Source: DATAJX01 sp964601735
GTDB taxonomy: Bacteria > Pseudomonadota > Alphaproteobacteria > UBA2136 > UBA6156
Direction: 5' to 3'
Length of the DNA stretch: 40,563 nucleotides
NCBI GenBank assembly: GCA_964601735.1
Contig: CAZROO010000012.1
Coordinates: forward strand, 1 to 40,563
In this document: positions 31,085-39,218 of the stretch, piece after piece
Position numbering within the stretch: the first letter of the stretch is position 1
Layout of the letters: every line of letters begins with the position of its first letter
Made by a program: the position numbers and the translations under genes
Notes under the pieces: generated by a model
Seen by the model: only the letters and a program-made list of their open reading frames with translations
Told to the model about the DNA's origin: nothing
Databases searched by the model: none

Positions 31085-33331
31085 GTGCTGAAAATAAAAA
31101 CAAAATTAGCACTTTTTGCCACCCTTGTGGCTATGCCTGCCATCGTGCCTGTATGGGCCGCCGACCACACCAAATTGAGCCCGGACGGCTTTCCGGCTGA
31201 CTGGAAAGCCGATGATTTTCATATAGATAGTATATCGCCGACAGCCTCGGCAACGGTGGCTGTGCCGCAGCCCAAGGCCGGGGCGACCGCCTATCGCATC
31301 GACCAGTTGCCGAAGGTCAAGAGTGATGTGGCTCAACCCATTGAAAATAAATATAAAAAAGCCGATGAAACGGCTGCTGCGACGAGCCCGACGGTGGCCC
31401 CCGCCGTGGTGTTGCCCAAGCAGGCTGATGGGGATGCCGGTGATTTACCAAAAACCATTGAAGAATTAAACGGTTACGGGCCTCTTCGGGAAAAAATTGG
31501 CGGCGACAAAACCTGGAACAGCCCGGTGATTGGGAGTGTGCGGAAGGGAAGCGGAAATGTCGCAAAAGCGGACACTTTTGATACGTTTGACCCACAAAAG
31601 GTACTGGATGGGCGCAGGAATGTCGCCGCGTGGGTTCAAAATGATGCGTTCCGGCGGATTCTGATGACCAGGGGGCCGGTGCCCCAGCCGGTATCGGCGG
31701 TCGCGGCGGTCAGCGGCACCGTAAGTGCCACACTGATAGAGACCGACGTGCTGCCGACCCTGCCCAGTGGCACCGTGCCGCTACCGTGGCTGGCGGCGCG
31801 GGCGCAGACCCTGGCGGGCATGGGCTATGCCGAGGCCGCCGACAGTTTGTGGCGTGCCATTCCCGCCGGACTGCGCCTGAGCCACCAGGCGCTGGCGCAA
31901 GGCTGGGTGGCTAGCCGCCTGCTGGCCGGGCAGACTGGCGAGGCCTGCCAACTGGCGGCCAACCAGGTGCTCAACAGTGGCGACAGTCCCGCCGCGGCCT
32001 TTTGGCGCCAGGGTGTGCTGGTTTGCCAGGCGATTAGCGGCCAGCGCGATGCGCTGGGCCTGAGCCTGCAACTGGCCGAGGCCTCGCACCCCAAGGCCGA
32101 CGCGTTTTTGCTGGCCGTGGCCACGGCGGTGCGCGAGGACCGGCCGGTGAGCGAAAAAATCAAACCGCCCGCGCGGATTGAGATGTTGCCTGCGGCGATA
32201 GTGGCGACTTACCCGGCGCTGATTCGCGATGAGTGGTTGCCGCGGTTGCCGGACGTAGTGTGGCGCCGGTTGGTGCGTACCGAGGGCCTGCCGTGGAAGC
32301 TGCGTGCCGCTGCCGCCGAATTGCTGGCGGCGCAGACCCATGCCGCCGCCGACGTGGAAGTGGTGCAGGCGTTTTATGCGGTGGCGAATATCGAGGGAAT
32401 CGACTGGTACGATCCCATCGGGGCCGCCGGCAAGGTTTACAATCTGGGCGAGCCGGTGCGGGCCCGCGCCCTACTGTGGCAGGCCGCCAACGGCCGCGCC
32501 GCCAACAACGGGCTGCGGGCCCTGAGCTGGCAGAAATGGGCGATGCGCGCCAGCGAGGCTGGGCTGGCCGGTTTGCTGCCCGCCATGAGCCCGGACATGG
32601 CGCGCATCAAGCCCAGCGCCGAATTGGCCTGGCTGGCGCCGGTGGCGCAGAGTCTGGTATGGCAGCGGGGGCAGGATGCGACCGACTGGCTCAAGGCCTT
32701 GCAGCAGAACGCCAGCGTGGCGCCGGAGCTGAAGGATGAGGCCAAATGGCTGGCCCTGCAGGCGGGAATGATGACCCGCGAGGGGCCTGGTAAAAAAGAC
32801 TGGCAGGATTGGCTGAACCTGACCGACTGGAACGAGGCCAGCCGGCTGCGCGCGGCGCGGCTGCTGAGCGCGGCGCACGCACTGGGCCATGACATGCCGA
32901 TAGATTTGATGCCGCTATTGCAGCAGAAACTGGGTGAATTTAACGAGAGCGTGGCGGCGACGCGGCCGTTCTGGGTGCAGGCGATTGACGCGGCGGTGAA
33001 GGCCCGGCAGGGGGGGACCGCCCTGGACTTGCTGCGACAGTTTGCACCCGGCGAAGATCCTCAGAGCCCGCCGATTCTGGCGGTGCGGATTGATGCCCTT
33101 CACGAACTGGGGCTGGACACCGAGGCCCGGGAGATGGCGGCGGCGAGCCTGATGGCGCCGCTGGTGAGCGAGGCCGCCGAGCCGCCCGCGCCGAAGATTG
33201 TCAGCGGTAAAAAGCCGGTGGAGAAGCGCGGCAAGGGGAGCATCACCATCAAGCTGCCGCCGGTCTCGAATACTATGTCGGTGTCGCATGTGACACCTGG
33301 GGGCGTGCTTATGCCGCCGGAGAAGCAATAA
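31085..33331 (+). CDS. Large exported helical (solenoid-like) protein
   Basis: A 748-residue protein with a GTG start and a signal peptide (residues 1-25, cleavage after V-W-A). A disordered Ala/Pro/Lys-rich part covers about 30-130. From about residue 210 to 690 it is almost all amphipathic helix rich in Ala, Leu and Trp, which suggests an alpha-solenoid such as TPR-like repeats, although I do not see a clean repeat. A Lys-rich linker and a short C-terminal stretch end it. It directly precedes xerD and accA on the same strand. No catalytic motif is visible. It is probably periplasmic or a secretion accessory. Confidence 0.82.
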   Translation: MLKIKTKLALFATLVAMPAIVPVWAADHTKLSPDGFPADWKADDFHIDSISPTASATVAVPQPKAGATAYRIDQLPKVKSDVAQPIENKYKKADETAAATSPTVAPAVVLPKQADGDAGDLPKTIEELNGYGPLREKIGGDKTWNSPVIGSVRKGSGNVAKADTFDTFDPQKVLDGRRNVAAWVQNDAFRRILMTRGPVPQPVSAVAAVSGTVSATLIETDVLPTLPSGTVPLPWLAARAQTLAGMGYAEAADSLWRAIPAGLRLSHQALAQGWVASRLLAGQTGEACQLAANQVLNSGDSPAAAFWRQGVLVCQAISGQRDALGLSLQLAEASHPKADAFLLAVATAVREDRPVSEKIKPPARIEMLPAAIVATYPALIRDEWLPRLPDVVWRRLVRTEGLPWKLRAAAAELLAAQTHAAADVEVVQAFYAVANIEGIDWYDPIGAAGKVYNLGEPVRARALLWQAANGRAANNGLRALSWQKWAMRASEAGLAGLLPAMSPDMARIKPSAELAWLAPVAQSLVWQRGQDATDWLKALQQNASVAPELKDEAKWLALQAGMMTREGPGKKDWQDWLNLTDWNEASRLRAARLLSAAHALGHDMPIDLMPLLQQKLGEFNESVAATRPFWVQAIDAAVKARQGGTALDLLRQFAPGEDPQSPPILAVRIDALHELGLDTEAREMAAASLMAPLVSEAAEPPAPKIVSGKKPVEKRGKGSITIKLPPVSNTMSVSHVTPGGVLMPPEKQ

Positions 33332-33461
33332 AAGTTGCCGTAGGCACTTTAGACGCGCGGGCGGTATTCGCCAAAGGCGAATCATAAGGGTAGAAAACGC
33401 ACCCGAAGGGCCGCACCGCCGAAGCCGGAGGCCAAGGCGGCGTTGCCCGCGCGAAGGCTGC

Positions 33462-33490
33462 TGAATTCCCGCCTTCGCGGGAATGACGGC
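33462..33490 (-). repeat. GNAG-loop hairpin repeat, copy 16 (reverse orientation)
   Basis: On the minus strand the perfect stem ATTCCCGC / GCGGGAAT with loop GAAG; the only copy in this orientation. Its upstream edge CTATAA becomes TTATAG facing xerD. Confidence 0.92.
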
Positions 33491-33494
33491 TGTG

Positions 33495-33501
33495 TTATAG
33501 T
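33495..33501 (+). promoter_or_regulatory. -10 box of xerD at the edge of a repeat
   Basis: TTATAGT, ending 7 bases before the xerD ATG at 33509, with no ribosome site. TTATAG is the reverse of the CTATAA that accompanies repeat copies 2 and 3. Confidence 0.5.
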
Positions 33502-33508
33502 GAAAGAC

Positions 33509-34399
33509 ATGCAAAAGCTTCCATCCGAAGCCGAAATGTTTTTGGAGCACCTGCGCGTGGCGCGGGGGTTGGCGGCCAATACCGAGGCCAGTTACCAATT
33601 GGACTTGCAGGATTTTTTTAAACATGGTGGTAGTCTTGCAGCTACGCAGGCCGACATTGAGAAATACCTGAGCGGCTTTGCGACACGGGAGGAACCGTTG
33701 GGTGCCAGCACGCAAGCCCGGCGGCGGAGTTGCCTGCGCAGTTTTTTTGCCTTTTTGGTGGAGGAAGGTGACCTGTCTGAAAATCCGACCCTGCGCGTGA
33801 CGGTGCCGAAAAAGCCCCAGCGGTTGCCCAAGGCCCTGACCGAAAGCGAAGTGCGGCGGATGATTGAATTTGCCGCCGGCGAGCAGCCGATGCAGTTGCG
33901 GCTGCAGGCGATTCTGACACTGCTGTATGGCAGCGGCTTGCGGATTAGTGAGCTGGCCGGGCTGAAGGTGGCGGATATCCAGCAGGGTGAAGGGGAACTG
34001 ATTCAGGTGACCGGCAAGGGCGATAAAACCCGGCTAGTGCCGCTGGGCAATGTGGCCGCGGTGGCGGTGAACGCCTGGCTGGAGAGAGGGCGCCCGCGCA
34101 TGAACGGCAGCGGCAGCGTGTGGCTGCTGCCTGGCCCTTCCGGCAAGGCGCCGCTGACGCGGCAGCGGCTGTTTCAGTTGATTAAACAGACCGGCGCCAG
34201 TTGCGGAGTGAAGGTGGCGCCGCACCATTTGCGCCATAGCTTTGCGACGCACTTATTGGAGCACGACGCTGACCTGCGGGCGGTGCAGCTGATGCTCGGG
34301 CATGCCAGCCTCAATACCACGCAAATCTATACCAAAGTGGCGAGTAATAGGGTAAAGAACGTTCTCGAAACGTACCACCCGCTTGCCAAAGGTAGATAG
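33509..34399 (+). CDS. xerD: Tyrosine recombinase XerD
   Basis: The frame is open further upstream through the repeat, but I start at 33509, giving the usual 296 residues. An N-terminal core-binding domain (about 5-90) is followed by the catalytic domain with Arg145 (S-G-L-R-I-S-E-L), Lys170, His239-x-x-Arg242, His265 and the nucleophile Tyr274. XerD with XerC resolves chromosome dimers at dif. XerC and XerD are close relatives; genomic pairing with accA downstream favours XerD in Alphaproteobacteria. It is followed after 5 bases by accA. Confidence 0.9.
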   Translation: MQKLPSEAEMFLEHLRVARGLAANTEASYQLDLQDFFKHGGSLAATQADIEKYLSGFATREEPLGASTQARRRSCLRSFFAFLVEEGDLSENPTLRVTVPKKPQRLPKALTESEVRRMIEFAAGEQPMQLRLQAILTLLYGSGLRISELAGLKVADIQQGEGELIQVTGKGDKTRLVPLGNVAAVAVNAWLERGRPRMNGSGSVWLLPGPSGKAPLTRQRLFQLIKQTGASCGVKVAPHHLRHSFATHLLEHDADLRAVQLMLGHASLNTTQIYTKVASNRVKNVLETYHPLAKGR

Positions 34400-34404
34400 A
34401 ACCC

Positions 34405-35370
34405 GTGCCCCAGCATTTCCTTGAATTTGAAGCGCCCTTGCTGGAACTCAATACCCGCATGGAGGATTTGAAGGCCGCGCTGGATGCCGGCGAGGCCACC
34501 GCCGTTAAAAATATTCCCGCCGAGCTGGCCCGTCTGGACGTGCGGTTGGCGCGGGTGACCCGCTTGCTCTACCGCCGCCTCGACCCGCTGCAGAAGCTGC
34601 AGGTGGCGCGGCACCCGGAACGGCCGCAGGGCAGCGATTACGTTAAAGCCCTGGTGCCGGACTTCATGCCGCTGGCGGGCGACCGCCGCTTTGGCGAGGA
34701 CAAGGCGTTGCTGGCGGGAATCGGGCATTGGCAGAATGAGACGCCATGTGTGGTGTTCGCCATTGATAAGGGGAAGAACACCCAGGAGCGGCTGGCCAAG
34801 AACTTTGGCATGCTCAAGCCCGAAGGCTACCGCAAGGCCCAGCGCCTGATGCAGTTGGCCGGGCGGATGGGGCTGCCGATTATCGCTTTGGTGGATACGC
34901 CGGGGGCCTACCCCGGCGTGGATGCCGAGGAACGCGGGCAGGCGGAGGCGATTGCGACGTGTCTGGAAATTCTGATGCAGCTGCCGGTGCCGGTGGTGAG
35001 CGTCATCATCGGCGAGGGCGGCAGCGGCGGGGCGCTGGCGCTTTCGGCTGCGGATAGGGTGCTGATGCTGGAGCACAGCGTTTACAGCGTGATTTCGCCC
35101 GAGGGCTGCGCCGCCATTTTGTGGAAGGAGGCCACCAAGGAGACCATTCCACAGGCCGCCGGGGCGCTGAAGATTACCGCGCAGGATTTGGAGAAGCTGG
35201 GGGTGATTGACGGCATCATTAAAGAGCCGGTGGGTGCGGCGCACCGCGACCCGGCGCTGGTGCTGCGCCGCGTGGGCGATATGGTGGGCGAGATGCTGGC
35301 GGAAGTATCCAGGCAAAAAGGCCCGCGCGATGTGGCCCGCCGGGCGAAGTTTTTGAAGATGGCGGTTTAA
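34405..35370 (+). CDS. accA: Acetyl-CoA carboxylase carboxyltransferase subunit alpha
   Basis: A 321-residue protein of normal length with a GTG start 5 bases after xerD. It begins F-L-E-F-E-A-P-L-L-E-L, a family signature. The crotonase-fold core includes F-G-M-L-K-P-E-G-Y-R-K-A, V-D-T-P-G-A-Y-P-G, G-E-G-G-S-G-G-A-L-A, and S-P-E-G-C-A-A-I-L-W-K. With AccD it transfers the carboxyl group from biotin-AccB to acetyl-CoA, the first step of fatty acid synthesis. A terminator at 35390 closes the xerD-accA unit. Confidence 0.97.
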   Translation: MPQHFLEFEAPLLELNTRMEDLKAALDAGEATAVKNIPAELARLDVRLARVTRLLYRRLDPLQKLQVARHPERPQGSDYVKALVPDFMPLAGDRRFGEDKALLAGIGHWQNETPCVVFAIDKGKNTQERLAKNFGMLKPEGYRKAQRLMQLAGRMGLPIIALVDTPGAYPGVDAEERGQAEAIATCLEILMQLPVPVVSVIIGEGGSGGALALSAADRVLMLEHSVYSVISPEGCAAILWKEATKETIPQAAGALKITAQDLEKLGVIDGIIKEPVGAAHRDPALVLRRVGDMVGEMLAEVSRQKGPRDVARRAKFLKMAV

Positions 35371-35389
35371 CCCCGCTTAAAATTAAAAT

Positions 35390-35414
35390 AAGGGCCCCTT
35401 GCGGGGCCTTTTTG
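35390..35414. terminator. Bidirectional terminator
   Basis: GGCCCC-TTGC-GGGGCC stem flanked by A-rich and T-rich arms, between the convergent accA and MaoC genes. Confidence 0.8.
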
Positions 35415-35894
35415 CTAAGCGAGCAGGCTTTTGAGGTAACTGGGGTCCATGTTGTCCTTCACCTTTTGCGGGATGGGATAGAGCGTGCCTTCGCCTTCGA
35501 GCATGCGCTTGCCGTCCTTATCTTCCACCCAGGTGTCGAACACCACGTATTTATCGGCGACTTCTTTCGCCCGCGCGATGGCGGTGTACTCGGTGTTGAG
35601 CTGCACCGGCGCCAAAAATTTGGCGGTTTGCGCGCCCCATATGGCGCCGAGGCCGGGTAAATCCATGCCGAAGATGCCGGAGAATTTGGCCACCGAAATC
35701 ATGCCGTGGGCGATGCGGTTTTTGAAGATGGTTTTACTGGCATAGTCGTCGTTGAAGTGGGCGGGGTTGAAGTCGCCGGAGATCTCGGCGAACTTTTGCA
35801 CGTCGGCGTCGGTGACGCTGTAGGGCTGGCGGAAGGTGTCGCCGACGTTGATCTCGTTAATGCTTTTGCAGGTGCGCGGTTTGGGGTTGGACAT
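35415..35894 (-). CDS. MaoC-family (R)-enoyl-CoA hydratase
   Basis: A 159-residue hot-dog fold protein. The catalytic pair is in E-I-S-G-D-F-N-P-A-H-F-N-D-D-Y-A, with the Asp and His of the hydratase-2 motif. The following A-H-G-M-I-S segment is also typical of PhaJ and MaoC hydratases. It would convert trans-2-enoyl-CoA to (R)-3-hydroxyacyl-CoA, linking fatty acid breakdown to polyhydroxyalkanoate or other (R)-acyl pathways. The next gene on the same strand ends 3 bases upstream, so it is the last gene of a three-gene unit. Confidence 0.9.
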   Translation of the reverse strand: MSNPKPRTCKSINEINVGDTFRQPYSVTDADVQKFAEISGDFNPAHFNDDYASKTIFKNRIAHGMISVAKFSGIFGMDLPGLGAIWGAQTAKFLAPVQLNTEYTAIARAKEVADKYVVFDTWVEDKDGKRMLEGEGTLYPIPQKVKDNMDPSYLKSLLA

Positions 35895-35897
35895 GAT

Positions 35898-36503
35898 TTA
35901 TCTTTCTTGTTGTTTTTCTGATAATAGCGCGGAGAAGCGCAGCCTGACAGAGGCTTGTTGACGGCGTGGTTTGTTGGACAAATCGCGGCGTACCTCGTGC
36001 CGGTAAATGTAGAGGATGTAGAGCCCGGCAAGCATTTTGCTGCTCATGGCCAGCAGCACGGTGAACCAGTTGAAGATACGGACGCCGGGGACGATGTCGA
36101 GGAAGTCGAACAGCGCGAAGAACACCAGCGTATCGACGATGCCGGAGATGGCGCTGCTGACGAAAACCCGGCGGTAGAACGGCTTGTTGGTGTAGGTGTA
36201 GATGGCCCAGTCGGTGAGTTCGCCCGCAATGCCGGTGAGGCCTTCGGCCAGGGCGTATTTCCAGTTGAGCAGGGTGGTGAGCGCCACGCCGAGGCCCATG
36301 GGGATGAACACCTTGCGCGCGCCGATTTCGCGCTGGGCGTAGTCGCGCAGCACGAACCACAGGCCAACCAATGCCGTCCACGGGCTGAAGGTGACGCCGG
36401 GCGTGAGGGTGAAAATCATCGGCGCGTAGGTGAAGAGCAGGCAGACGGCGAGCACGGCGGCGAGGTAGGCCGCACTGTATTTGTAGCGCGGCAGGTGCCT
36501 CAT
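35898..36503 (-). CDS. VUT family transporter (YhhQ/QueT-like)
   Basis: I place the start at 36503 (M-R-H-L-P-R-Y-K-Y), because it overlaps the stop of a small upstream gene in TAATG; upstream in-frame sequence is that gene in another frame. The 201-residue protein has five or six membrane helices and the family motif G-L-W-F-V-L-R-D-Y-A-Q-R, A-x-E-L-T-D-W-A-I-Y-T, and S-G-I-V-D-T-L. VUT proteins are linked to uptake of queuosine precursors. Queuosine genes are not in the window. The C-terminus is basic and faces the cytoplasm. Confidence 0.85.
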   Translation of the reverse strand: MRHLPRYKYSAAYLAAVLAVCLLFTYAPMIFTLTPGVTFSPWTALVGLWFVLRDYAQREIGARKVFIPMGLGVALTTLLNWKYALAEGLTGIAGELTDWAIYTYTNKPFYRRVFVSSAISGIVDTLVFFALFDFLDIVPGVRIFNWFTVLLAMSSKMLAGLYILYIYRHEVRRDLSNKPRRQQASVRLRFSALLSEKQQER

Positions 36504-36634
36504 TAGCCGAACAGCCATGTGGTAAAGAAAATCAGGAAGGCGACGGCGACGACCACCGGCATCATGCGCAGCCATAGACCTACCAACCCGATGCCCATGA
36601 GCAGCGGCAGGCTGACGAAGAAGAAGTAGGTCAT
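36503..36634 (-). CDS. 43-residue membrane protein overlapping the VUT gene
   Basis: A short frame starts with M-T-Y-F-F-F-V-S-L and is nearly all hydrophobic, forming two membrane helices (about 3-21 and 25-42) around L-R-M-M-P. Its TAA stop shares a base with the ATG of the VUT gene, as in translationally coupled genes. TATACT (36639-36644) lies 4 bases before the ATG, so the transcript is probably leaderless. I recognise no family; the coupling suggests an accessory subunit of the transporter. Confidence 0.7.
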   Translation of the reverse strand: MTYFFFVSLPLLMGIGLVGLWLRMMPVVVAVAFLIFFTTWLFG

Positions 36635-36763
36635 GGCGAGTATATACCCTGTTTGGGCTGGATTTGGGAGATGTCAGGCAGCGGGAAATGGCCGCAGGAA
36701 CAGGCACCGGAGCGGGGGTCTTGACAGCTTTGCTACGCTGATAGCCGTAACAGGAGAACAGCG

Positions 36764-37402
36764 ATGCTGCGCGTGCAGGGTTTGCGTTTTGGATATGGCA
36801 AGAAGCCTATTCTGGAAATTAACAAACTCGACGTGAAGGACGGCGCCAACCTGCTGGTGCAGGGGCCGAGCGGCAGCGGCAAGACCAGCCTGCTGTTTCT
36901 GCTCGCCGGGCTGCTGGCGCCAGGGCAGGGGAGCATCATCCTCGACGGCACCGACCTGCAAAAGCTCAGCGCGCACGGGCGCGATGCCTTTCGCGGGAGG
37001 CACATCGGCTTTGTCTTCCAGCAGCCGCATTTGATGCCCGCGTTGACCGTGTTGCAGAATATTCTTGTCGCCCCGTTCATGGCCGGGGTGAAGGCCGACA
37101 AGGCGCGGGCGCTGGACCTGCTGAAAAAGGTCGGGCTGGGGGAGATGGCCTCGCGTTATCCGCACCAGTTGAGCCACGGCCAGCAGCAGCGGGTGGGGCT
37201 GGCGCGGGCGCTGGTGCATAGGCCCAAGCTGGTGCTGGCCGACGAGCCGACCAGCGCACTGGATGATGCCTCGGCCAAGGCCGCAATTTCCCTTTTACTG
37301 AAGAGTGCCGCTGACGCCGGGGCACAACTGGTGGTAACCAGCCACGACAAACGGATCGAGCCGTTCTTCAAGCAGGTTTTGAAACTGGAGGCGCAGGCAT
37401 GA
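36764..37402 (+). CDS. ABC transporter ATP-binding protein (LolD/MacB type)
   Basis: A 212-residue ATPase. Walker A is G-P-S-G-S-G-K-T-S-L, the Q-loop is V-F-Q-Q-P, the signature is L-S-H-G-Q-Q-Q-R, Walker B is L-V-L-A-D-E-P-T-S, and the H-loop is V-T-S-H-D. The signature has His where Gly is usual (L-S-G-G-Q), which is common in this subfamily. GGAGA lies before the ATG. Its stop overlaps the FtsX-type permease start by 4 bases. Together they form a mechanotransmission-type ABC system rather than a classical importer. Confidence 0.93.
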   Translation: MLRVQGLRFGYGKKPILEINKLDVKDGANLLVQGPSGSGKTSLLFLLAGLLAPGQGSIILDGTDLQKLSAHGRDAFRGRHIGFVFQQPHLMPALTVLQNILVAPFMAGVKADKARALDLLKKVGLGEMASRYPHQLSHGQQQRVGLARALVHRPKLVLADEPTSALDDASAKAAISLLLKSAADAGAQLVVTSHDKRIEPFFKQVLKLEAQA

Positions 37403-38595
37403 ATACCTTTATTTTGACCGCCGCCTACCTGCGCCACAACGCCGCGCGGACGCTCTACAACGTGCTGCTGTTTGCCATCGGCACCGCGCTGATTGCGCTG
37501 GTGCTGGCGCTGGGCAGCCAGTTCAACAACAACCTTGCGCGTAATTTGCAGGGCGTGGACATGGTGGTGGGGGCCAAGGGCAGCCCTCTGCAACTGGTGC
37601 TCTCCGCCGTGTTGCACGCCGACGTGCCGACCGGGAACATTCCGCTCAAGGATTATGAGAGCCTCAGGCAAAACCCGATGATCAAGGCCACCGTGCCCGT
37701 AGCGCTGGGCGACAACCTGGCGGGCTACCGCATTGTCGGCACTACGCCGGATTATGCGCAGTGGTATGGGGTTCAGATGCAATCGGGCCGCATGTTCAGC
37801 AAGAGCATGGAAGCGGTATTGGGCAGCCAGGTGGCCAAAAAACTGAACCTCGGGCTGGGGCAGAAGTTTGCCGGCAGCCACGGCCTGACGCCGGGCGGAG
37901 AGGTGCACGGGTTTGCGCCCTACAGCGTGGTGGGGGTTCTCAAGCCGAGCGGCACCATTCTTGACCGGCTGGTGCTGACGCCGGTGGACAGCGTATGGTT
38001 TGTGCACGAGAACGATGACGATGAGCCGGCGGACATCCGTCCCAAGCCCGCCGACCGGGGCGTGACCGCCGTGCTGGTGAAGTATTCTACCCCGCTGGCG
38101 GTGGCGAGCCTGCCGCGGCTGATTAATTCCCATACCAACATGCAGGCGGCCAGCCCGGCGCTGGAAGCGATGCGCTTGCGCCAGGTGCTGGGCATCGGCG
38201 GCGACACGCTGACGCTGATTGGCGAGGTGCTGATGGGGCTGGCGGCGCTGGGCTTGCTGATTAGCATGGCCGAGGCGATGCGCCAGCGGCTGTACGATTT
38301 GGCGCTGATGCGTTGCTTTGGCGCGGCGCCGTTCAAACTGCTGCGGCTGGTGCTGCTGGAAGGGCTCATCATCAGCCTGGCCGGTGGGGCGCTGGGTTTG
38401 CTGGCAAGCCGTTATGCCGCCGCGTATGCCTCTGGCCAGATTCTGGGCGGGCAACTCTCGATAGGCGGTGCGGCGCTTGGCGCCACCGACGGCTGGTTGC
38501 TGCTGGGCGTGGTTGCGCTGGGGTTGGTGGGGAGCCTGATACCAGCCTTACGGATTTACCGAATCGGTATTCCCGCCCTGCTTGCCAGCCGGTAA
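37399..38595 (+). CDS. FtsX/MacB-type ABC permease
   Basis: A 398-residue protein with an N-terminal membrane helix (about 13-38), a large periplasmic domain (about 40-265), and three C-terminal membrane helices (about 272-295, 310-340, 365-385). This is the four-helix layout of LolC/E, MacB and FtsX. The periplasmic part starts V-D-M-V-V-G-A-K-G-S-P-L-Q-L-V, a conserved block in these permeases when near a DUF3299 gene. It is the partner of the ATPase upstream; a DUF3299 exported protein follows by 9 bases. Confidence 0.92.
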   Translation: MNTFILTAAYLRHNAARTLYNVLLFAIGTALIALVLALGSQFNNNLARNLQGVDMVVGAKGSPLQLVLSAVLHADVPTGNIPLKDYESLRQNPMIKATVPVALGDNLAGYRIVGTTPDYAQWYGVQMQSGRMFSKSMEAVLGSQVAKKLNLGLGQKFAGSHGLTPGGEVHGFAPYSVVGVLKPSGTILDRLVLTPVDSVWFVHENDDDEPADIRPKPADRGVTAVLVKYSTPLAVASLPRLINSHTNMQAASPALEAMRLRQVLGIGGDTLTLIGEVLMGLAALGLLISMAEAMRQRLYDLALMRCFGAAPFKLLRLVLLEGLIISLAGGALGLLASRYAAAYASGQILGGQLSIGGAALGATDGWLLLGVVALGLVGSLIPALRIYRIGIPALLASR

Positions 38596-38604
38596 AGTGC
38601 GCAC

Positions 38605-39174
38605 ATGAAAAAGACGACGCTCGGCTTGGGTATGGCAGCATTGCTGTTGATGGGGTTTACGGGGAAGGGCAACAACCCGAGCCCGGACGTGCTGCCCAGC
38701 GGCCAGCCGGTGAGCGAGCGCAAGGCGCAAGAGAGCCTGCCGATGGCCAGTGGCACGGTGTGGGCCACGCTGCTGCAAAGCAAGATTGCCTACAGCAACA
38801 AGCCGCCGCACATCACCGCCACGTTCCCACCCGACATCAAGGCCATGAACGGCAGGACGATTACCGCCAGCGGCTTTGTGCTGCCGCTGGATGCCAGCGA
38901 GCACACTAGCCACTTCCTGCTCTCCAAGCGCACGCCGACCTGCCCGTTCTGCCCGCCGGGCGAACCCAACGAGGTGATTGAGGTGTATTGCAACAAGCCG
39001 ATTAAATTCGACGACAGCATGATCAGCGTGACCGGCAAATTCGGCCTGACCAACAACACCGACAATGGCGTATTCTTCACCATGAAGCAGGCGACCGCCC
39101 AGGCCGGGCCGGTGGCCGGTGCGTTGCCGCCCGCGGCGGGCAGCGGGGCAGGGGGCGCCAAAACCCTCTGGTAA
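38605..39174 (+). CDS. Exported DUF3299-family protein
   Basis: A 189-residue protein with an N-terminal signal (residues 1-20). The core matches DUF3299: G-R-T-I-T-A-S-G-F-V-L-P-L-D, then F-L-L-S-K-R-T-P-T-C-P-F-C-P-P-G-E-P-N-E, with a C-x-x-C pair that could bind metal or form a disulfide, and a third Cys in E-V-Y-C. The tail is Gly/Ala/Pro-rich. The function is unknown. It is the third gene of the ABC/FtsX unit, so it probably works in the periplasm with that transporter. A strong terminator follows. Confidence 0.87.
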   Translation: MKKTTLGLGMAALLLMGFTGKGNNPSPDVLPSGQPVSERKAQESLPMASGTVWATLLQSKIAYSNKPPHITATFPPDIKAMNGRTITASGFVLPLDASEHTSHFLLSKRTPTCPFCPPGEPNEVIEVYCNKPIKFDDSMISVTGKFGLTNNTDNGVFFTMKQATAQAGPVAGALPPAAGSGAGGAKTLW

Positions 39175-39208
39175 AAAAGGGAGGCCCGGGTGGGCCTCCC
39201 TTTTTTAA
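39173..39208 (+). terminator. Strong Rho-independent terminator
   Basis: A 15-bp stem AAAAAAGGGAGGCCC / GGGCCTCCCTTTTTT with loop GGGT. It can act in both directions. Confidence 0.93.
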
Positions 39209-39218
39209 TTTGAACTCA

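Noticed and set aside
37156..38454. A 432-codon minus-strand frame
   Set aside because: It is antisense to the ABC ATPase and permease genes, and its Gln/His/Arg-rich composition is typical of a shadow frame.
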